DNA of 64,000 bases, from the NCBI RefSeq assembly GCF_013694245.2, contig NZ_CP059322.2, positions 3,913,001 to 3,977,000 on the forward strand. The letters run 5' to 3'. Made by a program: the position numbers and the translations under genes. Within the stretch, counting starts at the first letter, position 1. Every line of letters starts with the position of its first letter. Positions 35,297 to 43,209 of the stretch are shown here, one piece after another. The notes under the pieces were generated by a model. It searched no databases and was not told where the DNA came from. It worked only from the letters and a program-made list of their open reading frames with translations. This DNA comes from Micromonospora ferruginea (lineage in GTDB: Bacteria > Actinomycetota > Actinomycetes > Mycobacteriales > Micromonosporaceae).

Positions 35297-35988
35297 GCGG
35301 GCACCTCCACGGCGGGCAGGGCGGGGACGGGCAGGGCGGGGTCGCCGATGCGGTGCACGGTGGCGGCCACCCCGTCCTCGACGGCGCGGGCGCTGGCGAT
35401 CACCGCGTACCCCTGGCCGGCGAGGCGTTGCAGCGCGGCCCAGATCCATTCCCGTTCCGGGCGGTCGGCGCCGGCGTCCACGTCGTCGGCGACGATCAGG
35501 CTGGGTCCGGCGAGGCTGGCCAGCACCAGCCCGAGCACCTGGCGGTCGACCGGGGTGAGGTCGCGGCCGTACCGGTCGGGGTCGAGCGGGGCGTCGGTGA
35601 AGCCGGCGCCGGCGATGGCGGCGGCGTAGGCGTCGCGGCGGTAGGCCCGGCGGGCCCGCAGCGCGGCCACCGGGACGAGCTGACGACGGCGGCGCGGCAC
35701 CGGGCCGAGCAGCAGCAGGCGTTCGGTGATGTGCTCGGCGACGGTCAGCGTCGGGTCCGGCTCGTGCACGCCGGCCACCTGGCCGAGCGCGGCCGGGCCG
35801 CGCCGGCGCAGCTCGCCGTGGCTGTGCGGGAAGCGGCCGGCGAGGGCGAGCAGCAGCGAGGTGCGCCCGCTGCCGGGTGGCCCGGTCACCGCGTGCAGCT
35901 CACCGCCCGAGGCGGTGAGGTCGACGTCCCGGTAGACCCAGCCGCGCCGGGTCCGCAGCCCCAGGCCGCTGGCCTCGACGATCTTCAT
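35293..35988 (-). CDS. Degenerate ABC-type ATP-binding protein
   Basis: 231 residues with the overall layout of an ABC ATPase but altered key residues. Walker A reads GPPGSGRTS, with arginine in place of the catalytic lysine. The signature position has DLTPVDRQVLGL rather than LSGGQ. Walker B is SLIVADDVDAG, with Asp where the catalytic Glu is expected. It is therefore probably weakly active or a nucleotide-binding scaffold. First gene of the operon with YhgE and TetR (4-bp overlap with YhgE), so it likely partners the YhgE-like membrane protein. ATG 35988 has GGAG 9 bases upstream; an in-frame GTG at 35994 is less well spaced. Confidence 0.8.
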   Translation of the reverse strand: MKIVEASGLGLRTRRGWVYRDVDLTASGGELHAVTGPPGSGRTSLLLALAGRFPHSHGELRRRGPAALGQVAGVHEPDPTLTVAEHITERLLLLGPVPRRRRQLVPVAALRARRAYRRDAYAAAIAGAGFTDAPLDPDRYGRDLTPVDRQVLGLVLASLAGPSLIVADDVDAGADRPEREWIWAALQRLAGQGYAVIASARAVEDGVAATVHRIGDPALPVPALPAVEVPA

Positions 35989-36010
35989 TCCCACCCGCTC
36001 CGACTTCTAG

Positions 36011-36024
36011 ACTGACTGGTCAGT
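36011..36024. promoter_or_regulatory. Probable TetR operator
   Basis: ACTGAC-TG-GTCAGT: perfect 6-bp inverted repeat with 2-base centre, 22 bp upstream of the ATPase-like gene that opens the TetR-containing operon. The adjacent bases are unusually AT-rich (TACAAAAACG), consistent with a promoter overlapping the operator. Confidence 0.65.
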
Positions 36025-36088
36025 ACAAAAACGTGACCAGCATAGCGCCGGGTGTCCGGTTCGACGCAACGCGAGGAGAGGGTGATCC

Positions 36089-36928
36089 TCAGAACAGCAC
36101 GGTGGCGAGCGTGCCGACCGGGCGGAAGCCGCACCGCTCGTAGACCCGCCGGGCCGGCAGGTTGAAGTCGTTGACGTAGAGGCTGACCGTGGGCGCGACC
36201 CGGGACAACGCGTCGCGGACCACCGCGGCCATGGCAGCGGCGGCGATCCCCCGCCCGCGCCACTCGGGGGCCACCCAGACGCCCTGGACCTGCGCCGTGC
36301 GACGGGTCACCACGGCCAGCTCGGCCTTGAAGACCACCCGGCCGTCGACGAACCGCGCGTAGGCCCGGCCGGCGCGCACCAGCTCGGTCACCCGCCGCCG
36401 GTAGCCACGCCCGCCGTCCTCGGCCATCGGCGAGACGCCGACCTCCTCGGTGTACATCGCCACCGCCGCCGGGAAGAGCCGGTCGACCTCACCGCCGCGC
36501 ACGCGACGCACCTGCGGGTCGGGCGCCACCGGCGGCACCGCGTCCGTGGCCAGCAACGGCTGGTTCGGGCGTACGTCCCGAGCGGGCCCCCAGTGCCCGG
36601 AGAGGCGGTCCCAGAGGCCGAGCACCGCGTCGGCGCGCCCCACGATCGAGGAGCAGAGCCGCTCCTCCTCGCCCAACTGCTCGGCGAACGCGGCCACCGC
36701 CGACTCCGAGGCGAGCACCGGGGTCAGGTTGCCACCCAGCCAGCAGATCGACTCCAGGTTGCGGCGCGAGCCGTAGCCGAGGATCCGCGCCTCGGCCCGC
36801 CACCAGGCCAGCCCGCGCGCCGCCACCCGCTCGGCGACCTGCGCGCCGGCGTACGGGTCGAGGTCGAGCAGCCGCTCGACCGCGCGACGCTCCGACTCCC
36901 CCAGTTGGCGTACCGGCATCGTGAGCAC
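36089..36928 (-). CDS. GNAT acetyltransferase with N-terminal DUF4081 domain
   Basis: 279 residues. The N-terminal half (about 5-130; ERLLDLDPYAGAQVAERV, WWRAEARILGYG, SICWLGGNLTPV) is DUF4081. The C-terminal half is a GNAT fold with the acetyl-CoA loop VAPEWRGRGIAAAAM (Q/RxxGxG/A) and YVNDFNLPARRVYERCGF. Homologues in actinobacteria (Rv2867c in M. tuberculosis, from memory) lie directly downstream of ispG; here the two are 1.7 kb apart. Substrate unknown. GTG 36928 is used; ATG 9 bases downstream is possible. The stop lies about 64 bp before the TetR operator region. Confidence 0.88.
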   Translation of the reverse strand: MLTMPVRQLGESERRAVERLLDLDPYAGAQVAERVAARGLAWWRAEARILGYGSRRNLESICWLGGNLTPVLASESAVAAFAEQLGEEERLCSSIVGRADAVLGLWDRLSGHWGPARDVRPNQPLLATDAVPPVAPDPQVRRVRGGEVDRLFPAAVAMYTEEVGVSPMAEDGGRGYRRRVTELVRAGRAYARFVDGRVVFKAELAVVTRRTAQVQGVWVAPEWRGRGIAAAAMAAVVRDALSRVAPTVSLYVNDFNLPARRVYERCGFRPVGTLATVLF

Positions 36929-37000
36929 GGTTACCAGCCTGCCAGATGCACCCCGACGCGCGCGGGCCGACCGGGCACCCGGACGATCCGACTCGACACC

Positions 37001-37039
37001 TTGTCGCCGATGCATTGCCGATATATCGTTGATGCATCA
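37001..37039 (+). promoter_or_regulatory. Promoter with GATGCAT palindromes upstream of PadR gene
   Basis: TTGTCG (37001-37006) and TATCGT (37024-37029) are spaced 17 bp apart and fit -35 and -10 boxes. Overlapping them are CGATATATCG (37019-37028, allowing for boundary) and TGATGCATCA (37030-37039), plus a further GATGCAT at 37009-37015. AT-rich against a high-GC background; likely an autoregulatory PadR operator. Confidence 0.55.
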
Positions 37040-37068
37040 GCGATGCTCCAACAGGAGGAGAGAGCCCG

Positions 37069-37647
37069 ATGGGTTTCCACCGACACGTACACGCCCTGCG
37101 CGACGAGATGCACCGCCACGGCGGCTTCGGCTTCCCACCCGTACCCCCGGGTCCGCCGCCGTTCGGACACGGCCACGGGCGCGGCCGGGGAGGTCGCGGG
37201 CGCGGCCGGCGGCCGAACGTCCGCGGCGCCGTGCTGGCCCTGCTCACCGAGCGGCCGATGCACGGCTACGAGATGATCCAGGAGATCGACTCCCGCACCG
37301 GCGGGGCCTGGCGCCCCAGCCCCGGCTCGATCTACCCCACCCTGCAACTGCTGGAGGACGAGGGCGTCATCGCGACCGCCCCCGACTCCGAGGGCGGACG
37401 TAAGCGGTTCGCCCTCACCGACCAGGGGCGCGCCGAGGCGACCGAGGCGGCGCAGACCCCGCCCTGGGCGGAGTTCGCCGAGCAGACCGTCAACAGTTGG
37501 CACGACATCCGCGACGCCGGCGCGCAGGCGATGAACGCGCTGCGACAGGTCATGACCACCGGCACGGACGACCAGCGCGCCCGCGCCGCCCAGGTGCTCG
37601 ACGAGACGCGACGCAAGCTGTACGCCATCCTCGCCGAGTCCGAGTGA
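37069..37647 (+). CDS. PadR-family transcriptional regulator
   Basis: 192 residues. After a His/Gly/Pro-rich N-terminal tail (about 1-50) comes the winged helix: NVRGAVLALLTERPMHGYEMIQEI, then WRPSPGSIYPTLQLLEDEGVI and a wing ending GGRKRFALTDQGR. The C-terminal helix (about 150-190) is the dimerisation arm. GGAGGAGAG lies 9 bases before ATG 37069. The extra His-rich tail (HRHVHALRDEMHRHGG) could bind metal, but that is speculative. No obvious target operon is adjacent: it stands alone between the GNAT gene and a gene-free region, so autoregulation through the upstream palindromes is the only visible control. Confidence 0.93.
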   Translation: MGFHRHVHALRDEMHRHGGFGFPPVPPGPPPFGHGHGRGRGGRGRGRRPNVRGAVLALLTERPMHGYEMIQEIDSRTGGAWRPSPGSIYPTLQLLEDEGVIATAPDSEGGRKRFALTDQGRAEATEAAQTPPWAEFAEQTVNSWHDIRDAGAQAMNALRQVMTTGTDDQRARAAQVLDETRRKLYAILAESE

Positions 37648-37654
37648 ACACCAC

Positions 37655-37686
37655 CCGAACGGCACACCGACCGGTGTGCCGTTCGG
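37655..37686 (+). terminator. Terminator of PadR gene
   Basis: CCGAACGGCACACC (37655-37668) pairs perfectly with 37673-37686 around a 4-base loop, 8 bp after the PadR stop codon. Confidence 0.85.
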
Positions 37687-37917
37687 CGTAACGCACGGTC
37701 ACCAGCGCGTGCTCCCGCATCACTCCGTCGTTGAGGAGCCGTCCGGCCGGAGCGAGCGGCACCCGGCCCAGGGCGGTAGCCCGCTCCGAGTCATCGGCGT
37801 CCACCCGATCGACCGCCACCGCCCCGTCGCACCCCCGGCGTGACCCCGACGACTCGGCCGTCGAGCAACTCCCGTCACGTCCTGTATCGCCACGCCGCCC
37901 GCTCGCCCCGGCTTCAT

Positions 37918-37988
37918 CGATCTTGGAGTTGTGGCGCCCCGTTTGCCGGATTCACTCCCCTATCGGAGGTGCCACAACTCCAAGATCG
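37918..37988. repeat. Palindromic element, GATCTTG family (copy 2)
   Basis: CGATCTTGGAGTTGTGGC (37918-37935) pairs perfectly over 18 bp with 37971-37988. The 35-base loop is AT-richer than the surroundings and contains TTGCCGGATTCA, a 12-mer that also occurs at 48400-48411. Confidence 0.82.
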
Positions 37989-38041
37989 GCATGGGACCCG
38001 GGGTGTTTTTGGGAGCAGCGTTCCGATGGGTGGGAGGGGTG

Positions 38042-38093
38042 GAGATCTTGGTAGGAAAGTGCCCCCGGAGGGGCCATTTCGTACCAAGATCTC
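38042..38093. repeat. Palindromic element, GATCTTG family (copy 3)
   Basis: GAGATCTTGGTA (38042-38053) pairs with 38082-38093, then one mismatch, GAAA/TTTC, and CCCC/GGGG closing a small loop. It is 53 bp beyond copy 2 in the same gap. Confidence 0.78.
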
Positions 38094-38098
38094 TGAGC

Positions 38099-38190
38099 CG
38101 AGGGGCCGAGGGGCCGAGGGGCCGAGCAGGCGAGCAGGCGAGCAGGCGAGCACGCGAGCCCGCGAGAGCACGAGCACGCGAGAGCACGAG
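38099..38190. repeat. Low-complexity short tandem tract
   Basis: Three copies of GAGGGGCCG, then three of CAGGCGAG, then degenerate CACGCGAG and AGAGCACGAG units. Purine-biased; likely slippage-prone. Confidence 0.75.
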
Positions 38191-38417
38191 GCCCGACAGC
38201 CCGAAGCTCAAGAGCCGGGCATCCGGGCAGCCAGGGAGCCGGGAGCAGCCGCGCAGGATGTTCGGGCTCGCTGCCTGGGCGGGTTGCCCGGCCGACGACC
38301 TGTCGGTGGACTCGTCCGCTGCGTCGCGTCCCCACCGGGCGCGACGGGTGAGGCGCCGATGAGATCGAGGATCAGGGCCACGGTGCCCGGCTAGTTTCGC
38401 CGCGGCGCCCCGGCACG

Positions 38418-38539
38418 GAGACGCCGCCTGCGAACGCCTCGCTCCCGAGACGCCGCCTGCGGGCGCCTCGGTCCGGAGACGCCGCCTGCGAACGCCTCGG
38501 TCCCGAGACGCCACCTGCGGGCGCCTCGGTCCGGAGACG
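38418..38539. repeat. 29-bp tandem array
   Basis: Four full units and a partial fifth, with GAGACG at 38418, 38447, 38476, 38505 and 38534. Units alternate between a GCGAACGCCTCG and a GCGGGCGCCTCG type, giving a 58-bp higher-order period. Each unit can fold a small GAGxCGCC/GGCGxCTC hairpin. There are no unique spacers, so it is not a CRISPR array. Confidence 0.88.
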
Positions 38540-38542
38540 GCG

Positions 38543-38576
38543 CGTGCGGCCGACCCGACGAGGGGACGGCCGCACG
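38543..38576 (-). terminator. Terminator downstream of ispG
   Basis: CGTGCGGCCG (38543-38552) pairs perfectly with CGGCCGCACG (38567-38576), 17 bp past the ispG stop. Confidence 0.65.
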
Positions 38577-38592
38577 GCGATACGGAGAACGG

Positions 38593-39768
38593 TCAGTGCA
38601 CGGTGACGGTGGCGCCGCCCGGCACCAGCTCGCGCAGCTCCTCGGGGATCTCGGCGCCCATCTCGTCGGCGATCCGCAGCGCCTCCTCGATCAGCGTCTC
38701 CACGATCTGCGCCTCGGGCACGGTCTTGACGACCTTGCCCTTGACGAAGATCTGGCCCTTGCCGTTGCCGGACGCGACGCCCAGGTCGGCCTCGCGGGCC
38801 TCACCCGGACCGTTCACCACGCAGCCCATGACCGCGACGCGCAGCGGCACCGGCAGCCCTTCCAGGCCGGCGGTGACCTCCTCGGCCAGCTTGTAGACGT
38901 CGACCTGGGCCCGGCCGCAGGACGGGCAGGAGACGATCTCCAGGCCGCGCTCGCGCAGGCCCAGCGACTCCAGGATCGCGTTGCCGACCTTGATCTCCTC
39001 CACCGGCGGGGCGGAGAGCGAGACCCGGATCGTGTCGCCGATCCCCTCGGCCAGCAGCGCGCCGAACGCGACCGCCGACTTGATCGTGCCCTGGAACGCC
39101 GGGCCGGCCTCGGTGACGCCCAGGTGCAGCGGGTAGTCGCACTTCTCGGCGAGCAGCCGGTAGGCGCGGATCATCACCACCGGGTCGTTGTGCTTGACCG
39201 AGATCTTGATGTCCCGGAAGCCGTGCTCCTCGAACAGCGAGCACTCCCACAGCGCCGACTCGACGAGCGCCTCGGCGGTGGCCCGGCCGTACTTGGCCAG
39301 CAGGCGCTTGTCCAGCGAGCCGGCGTTGACGCCGATCCGGATCGGCGTGCCCGCGTCGCCGGCGGCGCGGGCGATCTCCTTGACCTTGTCGTCGAACTGC
39401 CGGATGTTGCCCGGGTTCACCCGCACCGCCGCGCAGCCGGCGTCGATCGCGGCGAACACGTACTTCGGCTGGAAGTGGATGTCGGCGATCACCGGGATCT
39501 GCGACTTGCGCGCGATCGCCGGCAGCGCCTCGACGTCGTCCTGCGACGGCACGGCCACCCGCACGATCTGGCAGCCGGAGGCGGTCAGCTCGGCGATCTG
39601 CTGGAGCGTGGCGTTGACGTCGGCGGTGAGGGTGGTGGTCATGGACTGCACCGACACCGGCGCGCCACCACCGACCGGCACCGAGCCGACCATGATCTGG
39701 CGGCTGGCCCGGCGGGGGGCCAGCGGCGGCGGCGGTACGGGGGGCATACCGAGACTGACAGCGGTCAC
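38593..39768 (-). CDS. ispG: 4-hydroxy-3-methylbut-2-enyl diphosphate synthase
   Basis: 391 residues; the [4Fe-4S] enzyme that converts MEcPP to HMBPP in the MEP isoprenoid pathway. TIM-barrel N-terminal part with SVQSMTTT and VIADIHF. The C-terminal cluster domain has ligands in SCPSCGR and GCVVNGPGE, plus the conserved glutamate of the latter. GTG 39768 is preferred: AAGGTGAG lies 8 bases upstream and the protein then begins TAVSLGMP like mycobacterial IspG; a GTG at 39777 overlaps that ribosome binding site. Third gene of the dxr-rip1-ispG operon, 9 bp after rip1. Confidence 0.97.
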   Translation of the reverse strand: MTAVSLGMPPVPPPPLAPRRASRQIMVGSVPVGGGAPVSVQSMTTTLTADVNATLQQIAELTASGCQIVRVAVPSQDDVEALPAIARKSQIPVIADIHFQPKYVFAAIDAGCAAVRVNPGNIRQFDDKVKEIARAAGDAGTPIRIGVNAGSLDKRLLAKYGRATAEALVESALWECSLFEEHGFRDIKISVKHNDPVVMIRAYRLLAEKCDYPLHLGVTEAGPAFQGTIKSAVAFGALLAEGIGDTIRVSLSAPPVEEIKVGNAILESLGLRERGLEIVSCPSCGRAQVDVYKLAEEVTAGLEGLPVPLRVAVMGCVVNGPGEAREADLGVASGNGKGQIFVKGKVVKTVPEAQIVETLIEEALRIADEMGAEIPEELRELVPGGATVTVH

Positions 39769-39777
39769 TTCAGGCAC

Positions 39778-41025
39778 TCACCTTGAGAAGAGCGTGATCG
39801 GGTTGACCACGTCCGCGGTGACGGTCAGCAGCGTGAACACGCCACCGACCAGGATCACCGCGTACGTGAGGGGCATGAGCTTCAGATAGTCGACGCGACC
39901 CGGGTCGGTGCGGCCGATCCGGGCGTAGAGCCAGGACCGGGCGCGCTCGAACCAGGCGATGGCGATGTGACCGCCGTCCAGCGGCAGCAGCGGCAGCAGG
40001 TTGAACACGCCGATGAAGAAGTTCAGCGACACGAAGAGCATGAAGAACACCAGCCAGGCGTTGTTCTCCACGGCCTCGCCGCCGAGCCGGCTGGCGCCGA
40101 CCACGCTGATCGGGGTGTCCACGTCGCGCTCGGCGCCGGTGATCGCGTTCCACAGCGCCGGCACCTTCTGCGGGATGCGCTGCATGGCGTGCGCCGTCTG
40201 CACCGCCATGTTGCCGGTGAAGTCGGCGGTGGCGCCGAACGCGGCGACCGGGCCGTACTCCACCCGGGTGGGCGTGCTGGGCTGGAGCGCCACGCCGAGC
40301 GCGGAGACCGCGGAGGTCGCGCCCTTCGGGTCGTTCAGCGGCGGGCGCTGCACCGACGCCAGGTCGACGGTGGCGGTGGCGGGGGTGCCGTCGCGCAGGT
40401 AGGCGACGGTGGCCGGGCCGGGCTTCGTGCCCCGCACCACGTCGAGCATGTCGCCCCAGGTGGAGACGGCCCGGCCGTTCACCGCGGTGATCCGGTCGCC
40501 GTCCTTGAGCTGGGCCTTGCCGGCCGGGCTGGCCGGGTCGGAGGCGGTGCAGGCGCGGGGGGCGTTCTCCACCACCACGCACGGGGTGAGCGCGATCACC
40601 GCCGGCTCGGCCCGGAACCCGGCCTCGGTGGTGGGGAACTTCGGGTTCGGCAGGCCGGCGCTGACCGCGATGATCCAGAGCGCCACCAGCGCGATGGCGA
40701 AGTGCATGGCGGAGCCGGCGGACATCACGATCGTCCGCTTCCACACCGGGTAGCGCCACATGGCGCGCTTCTCGTCCCCCGGCTCGACGTCGTCGTCCTG
40801 CGGCGTCATGCCGACGATCTTGCAGAAGCCGCCGAGCGGGATGCCCTTGACGCCGTACTCGGTCTCGCCCCGCTTGAACGACCAGAGCGTCGGCCCGAAG
40901 CCGACGAAGTAGCGGGTGACCTTCATCCCGAACGCCTTGGCGGTCAGCATGTGCCCCGCCTCGTGCAGGCTCACCGAGATGAGGATCGCCAGGGCGAACA
41001 GCACCACCCCGAGCAGATAGCTCAT
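39778..41025 (-). CDS. rip1: Site-2 intramembrane metalloprotease Rip1
   Basis: 415 residues, M50 family. The zinc motif HEAGH (21-25) is in the first transmembrane helix and the second ligand site is [11 protein letters not shown] near the C-terminus. A PDZ-like domain lies between (about 170-290; [22 protein letters not shown]). Family role: cleaves membrane-bound anti-sigma factors after a first, periplasmic cut, releasing ECF sigma factors. ATG 41025 overlaps the dxr stop (ATGA) and has GGAAGGAG 4 bases upstream. Placement between dxr and ispG is conserved in actinobacteria. Its own substrate is not encoded in the window as far as I can see. Confidence 0.96.
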   Translation of the reverse strand: MSYLLGVVLFALAILISVSLHEAGHMLTAKAFGMKVTRYFVGFGPTLWSFKRGETEYGVKGIPLGGFCKIVGMTPQDDDVEPGDEKRAMWRYPVWKRTIVMSAGSAMHFAIALVALWIIAVSAGLPNPKFPTTEAGFRAEPAVIALTPCVVVENAPRACTASDPASPAGKAQLKDGDRITAVNGRAVSTWGDMLDVVRGTKPGPATVAYLRDGTPATATVDLASVQRPPLNDPKGATSAVSALGVALQPSTPTRVEYGPVAAFGATADFTGNMAVQTAHAMQRIPQKVPALWNAITGAERDVDTPISVVGASRLGGEAVENNAWLVFFMLFVSLNFFIGVFNLLPLLPLDGGHIAIAWFERARSWLYARIGRTDPGRVDYLKLMPLTYAVILVGGVFTLLTVTADVVNPITLFSR

Positions 41026-42236
41026 CGAGCTCCTTCCACCGACCCGACGATGATCTCCTGGGCGTGCGCCCGTGCCCACGACTCGGCGGCGAGCACGTCC
41101 TCGACGGTACCTGGTTCGTCGAAGTCCGGAGCGTCCTCCAGCACCCGCTGGAGGGTGTCGACGATGCCGAGGAACGGCAGCCGGCCCGCCACGAACGCGG
41201 CCACGCACTCCTCGTTCGCCGCGTTGTAGATCGCCGGGCGGCAGCGTCCGGCCTCGCCGGCCGCCTTGGCCAGCGCCACGGCCGGGAACGCGGCGTCGTC
41301 GAGCGGGGCGAACTCCCAGGTGTGCGCCGCGGTCCAGTCGACCGCGGTGGCTGCCTCGGGCACCCGGTCCGGCCAGCCGATGCCGAGCGCGATGGGCAGT
41401 CGCATGTCCGGCGGGCTGGCCTGGGCGAGGGTGGAGCCGTCGACGAACTCGACCATCGAGTGGATCACCGACTGCGGGTGGACCATCACCTCGATGTCGG
41501 CGTAGGGCACGTCGAACAGCTCGTGCGCCTCGATCACCTCGAGCGCCTTGTTGACCATGGTGGCCGAGTTGATCGTGACGACCGGCCCCATGTTCCAGGT
41601 CGGGTGCGCCAGCGCCTGCTCCGGTGTGACGGCGGTCAACTCGTCGCGTCGCCGGCCCCGGAACGGGCCGCCGCTGGCGGTGACCACGAGCCGGCGCACC
41701 TCGCCCCGGGTGCCGCCGCGCAGGCACTGCGCCAACGCCGAGTGCTCGGAATCGACGGGAACGATCTGCCCCGGTCGGGTCACCTCGGCCTTGACCAGCG
41801 GGCCGCCGGCCACCAGCGACTCCTTGTTGGCGAGCGCGAGGGTACGCCCGGCGCGCAGCGCGGCCAGCGTCGGCGGCAGGCCCAGCGAGCCGACCACCCC
41901 GTTGAGCACCACGTCGCACGGCCACTGGGCCAGCTCGGTCATCGCGTCCGGGCCGGCCACGATCTTGGGAAGCTTGAAGTCGCCGGTGGCCCAGCCGCGC
42001 CGGCTCGCCTCGGCGTAGAACGCGAGCTGGAGGTCCTGCGCGGCGGACGCCCGGGCCACCCCGACCGCGTCCACGCCCAGCTCCAGCGCCTGCGCGGCGA
42101 GCAGCTCCACGTTGCCGCCGCCGGCGCCGAGGGCGACCACCCGGAACCGGTCCGGGTTGCGCTTGACGATGTCGATGGCCTGGGTGCCGATGGAACCGGT
42201 CGAGCCGAGCAGCACGAGGTCTCGGGGAGTGGTCAC
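41022..42236 (-). CDS. dxr: 1-deoxy-D-xylulose 5-phosphate reductoisomerase
   Basis: 404 residues; NADPH-dependent conversion of DXP to MEP, first committed step of the MEP pathway. NADPH motif GSTGSIGTQ near the N-terminus; LANKESLV, the metal/substrate motif [14 protein letters not shown] and HPTWNMG are the family hallmarks; [11 protein letters not shown] lies in the C-terminal helical domain. GTG 42236 ([15 protein letters not shown]) places the Rossmann strand at the usual distance from the start. Heads the operon with rip1 and ispG; the Uma2 gene is 32 bp upstream on the same strand and may be part of the same transcript. Confidence 0.97.
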   Translation of the reverse strand: MTTPRDLVLLGSTGSIGTQAIDIVKRNPDRFRVVALGAGGGNVELLAAQALELGVDAVGVARASAAQDLQLAFYAEASRRGWATGDFKLPKIVAGPDAMTELAQWPCDVVLNGVVGSLGLPPTLAALRAGRTLALANKESLVAGGPLVKAEVTRPGQIVPVDSEHSALAQCLRGGTRGEVRRLVVTASGGPFRGRRRDELTAVTPEQALAHPTWNMGPVVTINSATMVNKALEVIEAHELFDVPYADIEVMVHPQSVIHSMVEFVDGSTLAQASPPDMRLPIALGIGWPDRVPEAATAVDWTAAHTWEFAPLDDAAFPAVALAKAAGEAGRCRPAIYNAANEECVAAFVAGRLPFLGIVDTLQRVLEDAPDFDEPGTVEDVLAAESWARAHAQEIIVGSVEGAR

Positions 42237-42268
42237 CCGCCCATTGTTCCCCAGCGCCGCCCGCCGCC

Positions 42269-42883
42269 TCACCCGGCCTGTTCCGGCGCTTCCTCGCCCA
42301 GAAGATCGCCGGGGTCGACGGTGAACTCGAATGGTTGCCGCATCACGAAGGGAGTTCCTGCCGCCGCCGCGGCCAACGGTCGGTAGTCGCCGTCGACCAG
42401 CTCGAACAGAGCGATGGTGGGTACCCGGTTGCGCAGGTCGACCCGGAGGAAGTACGGCACGCCGGCAGCGGCGTACTCCCGCGGCCGGTCGATCACCCCG
42501 AACCCGGTGATCTCACCGAGCAGCAGGGCGGTTGTGACCTCGACGGATCGCCGACCTCCGGCAGGCTTCCGCAGCGCGACCACGTCCGGAATGAACAGGT
42601 CGTCGCCGGAGACCAGGTTGACCGACCGGTAGACCCACTGACCGGCGGCTCGCGCCGCCACCCGCATCCGGTACGCGAGCTGAAGCTGTGCCGCGCGTCG
42701 GTCGATGCAGCCACCGGGCGTGACGACCACACAGCCGCGTACCACCTCGATCCGCGGCCCGTTGTTCTCCGGCAGGAGTTCGAGCGCGTCCCGTGCCGTC
42801 CACCGCTGGTCCCGACACGCCAGCAGATCCAGCGACCCGCTGACGACGTTGTCAGGCCAGGTCAAGGATCCGGAGAAGATCAT
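42269..42883 (-). CDS. Uma2-family (DUF820) PD-(D/E)XK nuclease-like protein
   Basis: 204 residues at the longest start (ATG 42883; the true start may be internal, since no ribosome binding site is visible). The Uma2 pattern is present: [23 protein letters not shown], then [12 protein letters not shown] (the PD of the nuclease core), LLGEITGFG (Glu of ExK-like core) and [16 protein letters not shown], the usual ending. The lysine of ExK is not evident. Uma2 proteins are numerous in actinobacteria and cyanobacteria; biochemical role unknown, presumed endonuclease. Just upstream of dxr. GC is slightly lower than in its neighbours. Confidence 0.82.
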   Translation of the reverse strand: MIFSGSLTWPDNVVSGSLDLLACRDQRWTARDALELLPENNGPRIEVVRGCVVVTPGGCIDRRAAQLQLAYRMRVAARAAGQWVYRSVNLVSGDDLFIPDVVALRKPAGGRRSVEVTTALLLGEITGFGVIDRPREYAAAGVPYFLRVDLRNRVPTIALFELVDGDYRPLAAAAAGTPFVMRQPFEFTVDPGDLLGEEAPEQAG

Positions 42884-43209
42884 GTTCGGCGAAATTGCGC
42901 ATCGGTCGACATGACGGCTCTCGCCTTCTCCACCTCACGGGATGCCCCATTCTTCCACCTGGCGACAGCCGAATCGGCCGACTCGGCCGACTCGCGGCCA
43001 TCTTCTCGCACTCCGACGGCCTGAACTCGCACATCCGGTGCGCCGCGTCCAGCGCCGAGTTCCGCCAGGAGAGCGGCCGACCGCCGGCAGGTCGACGTTT
43101 CGCTGCCGACCTCCGCCGACGCACCACGGGTGCGGTCGGGCGAGATCGACCCGGCCGCGTACTTCGCCCGGTTCCTCGGCTGGACCCGGCCGTGGCCGGC
43201 CCGCGACCG
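42884..43209. other. 326-bp interval without a recognisable gene
   Basis: Between the Uma2 start and the SpoIIE-phosphatase stop. Short frames on both strands show no ribosome binding site and no family match. A plus-strand stretch around 43128-43190 (EIDPAAYFARFLGW) has protein-like composition and may be a relic of a lost gene; this is a weak impression. The left part, near 42940-43000, has two copies of a TCGGCCGACTCGG-like direct repeat. Confidence 0.5.

Larger units (their letters stand above)
37648..38592. other. 945-bp gene-free, repeat-rich interval
   Basis: No credible gene on either strand between PadR and ispG. It holds the PadR terminator, two GATCTTG palindromes, a low-complexity tract, a 29-bp tandem array and an ispG terminator, in that order. 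Bases 37687-37917 and 38191-38417 show nothing I recognise. Open frames crossing it are products of GC-rich tandem sequence. Confidence 0.75.

Noticed and set aside
38418..38539. Evenly spaced 29-bp repeats as a CRISPR array
   Set aside because: Repeats are directly contiguous with no unique spacers, and no cas genes are in the window.
37648..38592. Open frames of about 180 codons on both strands
   Set aside because: They translate tandem low-complexity DNA and lack ribosome binding sites or any recognisable domain.
42884..43209. Possible additional DUF397 or regulator gene
   Set aside because: No DUF397 motifs, no start with a ribosome binding site, and frames are broken; at best a relic.
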